A DNA stretch of 64,000 bases from Pyrenophora tritici-repentis (taxonomy: Eukaryota; Ascomycota; Dothideomycetes; Pleosporales; Pleosporaceae), in the NCBI RefSeq assembly GCF_003171515.1, contig NC_089392.1, positions 1,178,001 to 1,242,000 of the forward strand, read 5' to 3'. This document shows, one piece after another, positions 58,620 to 64,000 of this stretch; positions within the stretch are counted from its first letter, which is position 1; each line of letters opens with the position of its first letter. A program made the translations under genes and the position numbers. The notes under the pieces were generated by a model. It was not told where the DNA came from and did not search any database. It saw only the letters and a program-made list of their open reading frames with translations.

Positions 58620-61600
58620 TGAGGGCACAACCCGCAAATTCACCCGGCGAAACCACGCCACACCGACACAGACAAATGCAGGTATGCTGGGTGAATGTGG
58701 CCAGAAGCTCGCCTTGCCACATTACAGCCTTAGAACGTGCATGGGAAGCAGACATAGACATAGTATGCATCCAAGAACCCTTTACTCTCACTGGAACCCG
58801 GACCTCTACACACCCAGGATTCCATATGATATCGCCAGTGATAAGCTGGAACAACCCCACAACGTGGGGAACTGACCGACCACGGGTGCTCACCTATACC
58901 CGTAAGAGCCCAAATATAAGGGCTACTCTTATACACCCACGCATCAGCCGGGATGTGCTATGGATCGAGGCCAACGGCTACCGCATATTGAATGTTTATA
59001 GGCAGCCACAGAATGACTCGACATTTCAATACCTCACAGCTTTAACGCCACCCCGTAACTGCCTTATAGGGGGTGACTTAAACGCCCGCCATGAACTTTT
59101 TGAGCCCGGCTCCACGTCGGCCAATAGGGGGCAGAGATCGCCCGCTGGGCCACTCAGAACGACATACCCTACATCGGCGAGGCAGGTAACCCAACACATC
59201 GGGCGGGACACGTGCTAGACGTATCCTTCTTAAATATACCCTTCGCTAGAACGACAGTCCGCGAAGATATGTATACAGGGTCAGACCATTTCACCCTAGT
59301 GACTGTCCTTCCAAGCCGAGGGAGAGCGGTGCTAGAACAGCATCACTACCGGGTCCACGAGAGAAACATAGATAGGTTTGCCGGGCTAGTTCAACTCTAC
59401 ACAGTAGGCGTACAGCCAATTAGCAATAGCGCCCCAGCGGACGTAATCGACGCAAGCATAGCTAGAATCACCCAAGCTATAGGAGATGCAATGCACGCGG
59501 CGGGAACACCAAATAGAGAAAAAGGCCACTCCGCCCCATGGTGGACAGAGGACTGTAGAGTGGCGTATAAGCGGCATATCCAGGAAAAGTCGGACTATGG
59601 CCAATCCCCTCAGAAGCCACCCGTGCGTTCCTAGCTACGGTACGAAAAGCCAAGAGAACGTACTGGCAGCAGCGCATAGACGGCTGTAATAACGACAAAG
59701 ATCTATACAAGCTAGTAGGCTGGCATAAACTATCATTCGACCAACGGGACACCCCACTTGTAATCGAAGGTAGGACAATCACAGCACCACTCGAGAAAGC
59801 TGAGGCACTTAGAGAGGCAATCCTCGACCGTTTTTCGGCGGAGGACGACCTCCTAGAACCACCGCCTCTTGACAACGACCCGCAAACCACGCCACTACCA
59901 TGGGACACATACATATCGATGGAGGAGACTGAACGCTACGTGATTGGAGTATCTAGCACCTCCCCAGGACCCGATCAGGTGACCGTCCGACTCCTAAAGG
60001 CATGCTGGGAACACATTAGACACCTAGTGCTAGGCATCTACCGGGCGTGCATGGAACAAGGCCACTACCCAGCCGCCTGGAAGACGGTAGAAGTGGCCAT
60101 GATACCCAAAGTCGGGAAGAAGGATAAGTCCTCACCCAGATCAATGAGACCAATTGCCCTATCGTCCTGTCTAGGGAAGGGACTCGAGCGTATCATAGCA
60201 AGGCGCATAGCACACACAGCTATGGCTTTTGACATCCTAAGCCCACAGCACGGTGGAGCGCTGCCAAAACGCTCTGCGATGGACCTGGCGACCGCATTCA
60301 CACACGACGTGGAGATGGCTTGGTCAAGACACGAGCATGTCTCTATGCTCACGTTAGACGTCCAAGGGGCGTTTGACGCGCTACTGAAAAACAGGCTACT
60401 ACACCGAATGCGGCAACAAGGGTGGCCACCCCTACTCCGGAAATTTATCCAGAACTTCCTGTCGGAAAGGAGGGTGCGAGTACGCCTAGGCAATGTCACT
60501 ACACCTGTACATCGAGTGGCCTGCGGCACCCCGCAGGGATCGCCGCTATCACCGGTCCTATACACCCTATACCTAGCTGAACTACTCAACCAGGACCGAA
60601 AACTCCGGTTCGGGTATGCCGACGACATCAACCTATACCGGGTCTCCCACTCTTTAGACGAGAACGTCGCACTGCTAGCAGAGGACCTCAAATCTATCAA
60701 TGAATGGGGAGCTGCGAACAAGATCACGTTTGCACCAGAGAAACGGGAGCTGATCCACCTCACGCGCCAGAAAGGACTACATGCGCCGCCAATCCAATTG
60801 GAAGATCAAACAATTCACCCTATAGCCCCTGCGCAGGGGGGAAGCCAGACAGCGCTGCGCTGGCTTGGGGTGTGGTTTGATAGGGGACTAACTTTCAAGA
60901 AGCACGTCGCAGAAAGGGCGGCGCAAGCTAGGAAAGTAGCGAACCATCTCCGGAGCCTCGCCAACACAGCCCACGGCCCTCCAGCAGGATCGCTACGCAA
61001 GGCAGCCATAACATGTATCCTGCCCATACTACTATACGGAGCCGAAACATGGTACGAGGGCAGGACGAAGAACCCACGAATTGCAAGGGTTTCCCGTAAA
61101 CCCACGGTCAGCACTAGGGTAGGCTGGCACCTAACCACGATAGATCAGGCACTAATAGCAGCCACGAAGGCAATCCTCCCTGCGTGGAGGACAACACCAA
61201 ACGCAGTACTGCTAAGAGAAGCTGCGATGCCGTCGGCACAGGTGGCGCTAGAGGAGGCCAAGCTCCGCTTTGCAGTTCACCTACGCACAATAGACGACAA
61301 GCACCCACTTACTAATAGAACTACACTGCCACTAGTCATACGAGGACGCGCAGCGGGCAACCGACGGATACCAAGATCGAAGGTTCAGCGCGTAGCACAA
61401 CTGCTACCCGCCACACCCCGAAACGTCCTAGCCAGCCCTCACTTTTCAGACGGGTCGAGGCAGGATCCAACGCAAGGGCAAGGAAAGGACATTGCTGCCC
61501 AGAATTTCACCATCTGGTGGGAGTCTCTTGGACAAGAGACAATCACTGTCTTCTCAGACGGGTCTGAACAACAAATCAACGGTACAAGGGTGGTCACTTA

Positions 61601-62422
61601 CGGGTACGCTATATACCAGGGCCAGGCCGCCGTGGCGACTGGACAAGGCTCACTAAATGCCCTTAGCCACGTCTTCGATGCGGAGGCTATAGGCGCGTGC
61701 AGAGGACTCAAACACGCACTACAACTCTCACTGCCTAGCCAGAGGGAGATCGTACTTTGCATAGACAGCACTTCGGTAATATGGGGCATACGCGGAACCG
61801 CCCCTACCTCCTCCCAATGGGCGTTCCTCCAAATCCATGGAGCTATGGAGGCCTACAACGTGAAAACGCGGTGGGCGCCGGGACACATGAAGATTGTTGG
61901 AAACGAGCTCGCCGACCAGCTGGCTGACAGCGAGGCCAAAGACCCGCACCAGCCATACGGCATGGCCGCCTCCCCACAAGATCCGGTATACGAACAGTAG
62001 GCCGCCGCCTCCTCGAACATACAAGGGACACTTGGTGGCAGGATAAGAGCAGTAGGCTATCAGCATGGTACACGCAATGGCAGCTGCCATACGATACTAG
62101 GCGCACGCCCGCAGCGCTATGGCTACCCCGAAGGATACTCGCGAAAGTCCTTATGATACGCTCAACGCATGGCGACTTTGAATGGTACCACCGAAAATTC
62201 AACCACGAGGATACCTCGAAATGCCTATGCGGCAGGCCCAAGACGCCAGAACACCTAGTGTTCTGCAAGAGAGCCACAACACACTTCAAGAAGTGGCCTC
62301 TACGCCCCATCGTGCCCCCTCGCACAAGACAGGAAGGCCTAGCGTACCTCGCGCAATTAATAGACCAGCCACAAGAGTTCGAGACCTTCGTTAAGGTAAC
62401 GAACTCCTTCTATAACGAGTGA
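58619..62422 (+). pseudogene. LINE ORF2 (endonuclease, RT, RNase H), three frameshifts
   Basis: The start overlaps the ORF1 stop in TAATG, suiting termination-reinitiation. The AP-endonuclease-like part has CIQEP, YRQPQND and GGDLNAR. The frame breaks near 59130 (G run), near 59605 (C run) and near 61985. Between these the reverse transcriptase is clear: PDQVTVRLLK, RPIALSS, DVQGAFD, GTPQGSPLSP and the catalytic YADD at about 60617. The RNase H has FSDGS, DAEAIGA, DSTS and GHMKIVGNELAD. A terminal CLCGRPKTPEHLVFC zinc finger precedes the stop at 62420-62422. The 3' UTR runs from 62423 to the tail. Confidence 0.85.
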
Positions 62423-63042
62423 TTTCTATTTTTGAATTTCACAAAGACCCGCTGAATTCCTTGGCATTATTCAGTGTAGGATTCGCGGCAGAACGCCGCA
62501 TAGATGCCACAACCCACACGCTCTCTTTCAAACTTTTCATTATATTTCAAACTGCCTCTTGTTACTTTTTCGTTTCTCTCTCTAAAAAGCAGTCATTGTA
62601 CTGCATCGATCAAAGGCGCAAGCCACGAAATACTAGAATATTGTAGGAAAACGGCTTCAAATGGCGGGAGTCCTTTTCACGAACATGTATATAGGCAGGA
62701 CATCACTCCCCTTAGATACAAAACACCTAGGAATAGGTTCCACGAGGCAAGTGCGACAGCACTATAAGACCACGGCGGGACCCGCCCGAATACCCTATGG
62801 GAGGTTACAGATAGGGCGTTAAACCATAATCAACATCAACAACAACCTGAGGTAGGAGAAAGGACCATGCCACCCAAAGCGTGGCGGGCCTAGCAGAGTT
62901 CGCCGATCCGCATGTGCTTTTGCATGTGAGATTAGAAAGCGATATTCAAACAATCTTGTTGCATAGAATGCAGATCGAAAGTAACAACCGGGTGCAGGAC
63001 GCGAAAACATGGGGTATATTTCTGACACTGCCGCGTCGACAA

Positions 63043-63805
63043 CTATCGCATAACGGGTGGCCTTGCCTCTTTGTTGAACGCCATCCTGCTACATAGCCAT
63101 TCAACTGCCTCTTGTACACCGGTACCCGTGAGCGCACTACACGGTAGCACTCTGCTATCTCTTACGTTTCCACCCTTTTCTCCTTCAAACACCCTCCGAA
63201 CAAAGCCTTCTTTGATCCGCACGACCTCGACACAATCCTCGCGATCTTGTTTATTTGCTAATATCAATATCGGCACGCCACTGGCATCTTCGCTTGCCAG
63301 CACGCTCTCCAAGACCAGCTTGCACTCGTCCAGTCGCCCAATGTCCTCGTTGCTCGCTGCGTTGCTGGCGCTCATATCTGCTAGTGTCGCGTTGCCAACA
63401 TCGCTGCTGTCTATTACGAAAACGATGGCATGGCAGCTACTGTAGTATGATTGCCAGAGCCCGCGCAAGCTATGTTGGCCGCCGACATCCCATATCTTGA
63501 GGTAGATGGGCGGGTTTGGCGGCGGAAGCGCGATTGTAGCCACATTCTGCCCGACAGTGGGGACGGTTTTTAGGTTGGGATGCGAGGGCGTATATGTGCC
63601 TTTTATCTGTTCGAGGAGCGTGGTTTTGCCGGCATTGTCGAGACCAAGGAGTAGAACGGAATACTCTGTCGGTTGTTAGATGGGGACGTAAGCGCATATC
63701 GACTAGGTGGTCATTTGGGCCTGGACATGTTTCGGCTGTAAAATGACGTCACGTGCCTTCTTTACTTGTCGCATGCAGATATATCGACTTGAAGAGGTGG
63801 TACAT
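63043..63805 (-). CDS. ARL3: Arl3/ARFRP1-type small GTPase
   Basis: This Golgi-associated ARF-like GTPase belongs to the yeast Arl3 / animal ARFRP1 family, which recruits Arl1 and golgin tethers to the trans-Golgi. Two exons (63766-63805 and 63043-63665) join across a 100-bp intron with GTAAAG donor, CTAAC branch site and CAG acceptor, giving 220 residues. The start MYHLFKS matches the family, which lacks the usual N-myristoylated Gly2 and is N-acetylated instead. G motifs: GLDNAGKT, the switch I Thr in TVPTVGQN, WDVGGQ (switch II), NKQD and SALTGTG. Residues DSRVLP and the RPP end are also family-like. No defect is visible. It is the one clear housekeeping gene in the window. Confidence 0.92.
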
Positions 63806-64000
63806 GGTTTGCGCAGCGCGTAGTGTCGACGCGTGCCTCACATGTTCGTGGATTGAGGGTTGACTGCAGCGCGCCAATGATGCTGAAGCGGCTAACTATC
63901 GATAAGCACATGACACGACTCATCTTCATCCAGGTTTCCTCTTCCAAACTCCAACTAACCTCCGACCTGCGACCTGTCTGTAAGCGCGATCAACGAACGA

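Larger units (their letters stand above)
56819..62844 (+). mobile_element. Full-length Tad-like LINE, damaged
   Basis: The 6026-bp element is flanked by a perfect 14-bp TSD ACCTGAGGTAGGAG (56805-56818 and 62845-62858). It has a short 5' UTR, ORF1 with zinc knuckles, ORF2 with endonuclease, reverse transcriptase, RNase H and a terminal zinc finger, a 3' UTR of about 420 bp and the tail CATCAACAACAA. RNase H after the reverse transcriptase places it with the I/Tad group of LINEs. It inserted 184 bp beyond the stop codon of the Arl3-type gene. Confidence 0.88.

Overview
This is eukaryotic DNA from a filamentous ascomycete, most likely a Dothideomycete/Pleosporales-type fungus (inference). The grounds are short GT..AG introns with CTAAC-like branch sites, a giant non-ribosomal peptide synthetase (NRPS) with fungal-type C domains and a terminal CT domain, a secreted LysM protein, and nested fungal transposons. 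The window is a transposon-rich accessory island ending at a conserved housekeeping gene.

Layout. (1) 1-5355: a tRNA-headed SINE with a perfect 13-bp target-site duplication (TSD), then an old hAT transposon (1510-5355). Its transposase has one in-frame stop, and three solo LTRs are inserted in the element, each with a perfect 5-bp TSD. (2) 5852-14494: a composite retroelement. A miniature LTR element with 63-bp LTRs (TSD ATATT) holds a Ty1/copia element that has only one LTR of its own and appears joined at the shared initiator-tRNA primer-binding site. The copia integrase is split by an apparently intact hAT element (8027-11150, TSD CTTGCGAG). (3) 14500-16304: no gene recognised. (4) 16305-51832: a roughly 35.5-kb NRPS gene built of near-identical modules. 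It opens with an exon resembling the start of a YCII-domain protein, spliced in frame to the tail of an A domain. Nine C-A-T modules follow, three with epimerase (E) domains, then a CT domain. Seventeen small indels, 15 of them between 27.0 and 35.5 kb, break the frame. Most sit in short base runs and may be assembly errors. (5) 51833-55048: gene-poor, with another solo-LTR-like repeat. (6) 55049-55804: a secreted three-LysM protein. (7) 56819-62844: a full-length but damaged Tad-like LINE with a 14-bp TSD and a CAA-rich tail. (8) 63043-63805, minus strand: the Arl3/ARFRP1-type small GTPase.

How the parts fit. The NRPS, if intact, would assemble a peptide of about nine residues with three D-configured positions and release it by CT-catalysed cyclisation. 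It lacks a complete first loading module, and no tailoring, transport or regulatory gene for it lies in the window. The LysM protein is a candidate chitin-binding effector next to the repeats. The LINE is a plausible source of the machinery that moved the SINE, because both end in CAA repeats. Only the Arl3-type GTPase is clearly core genome.
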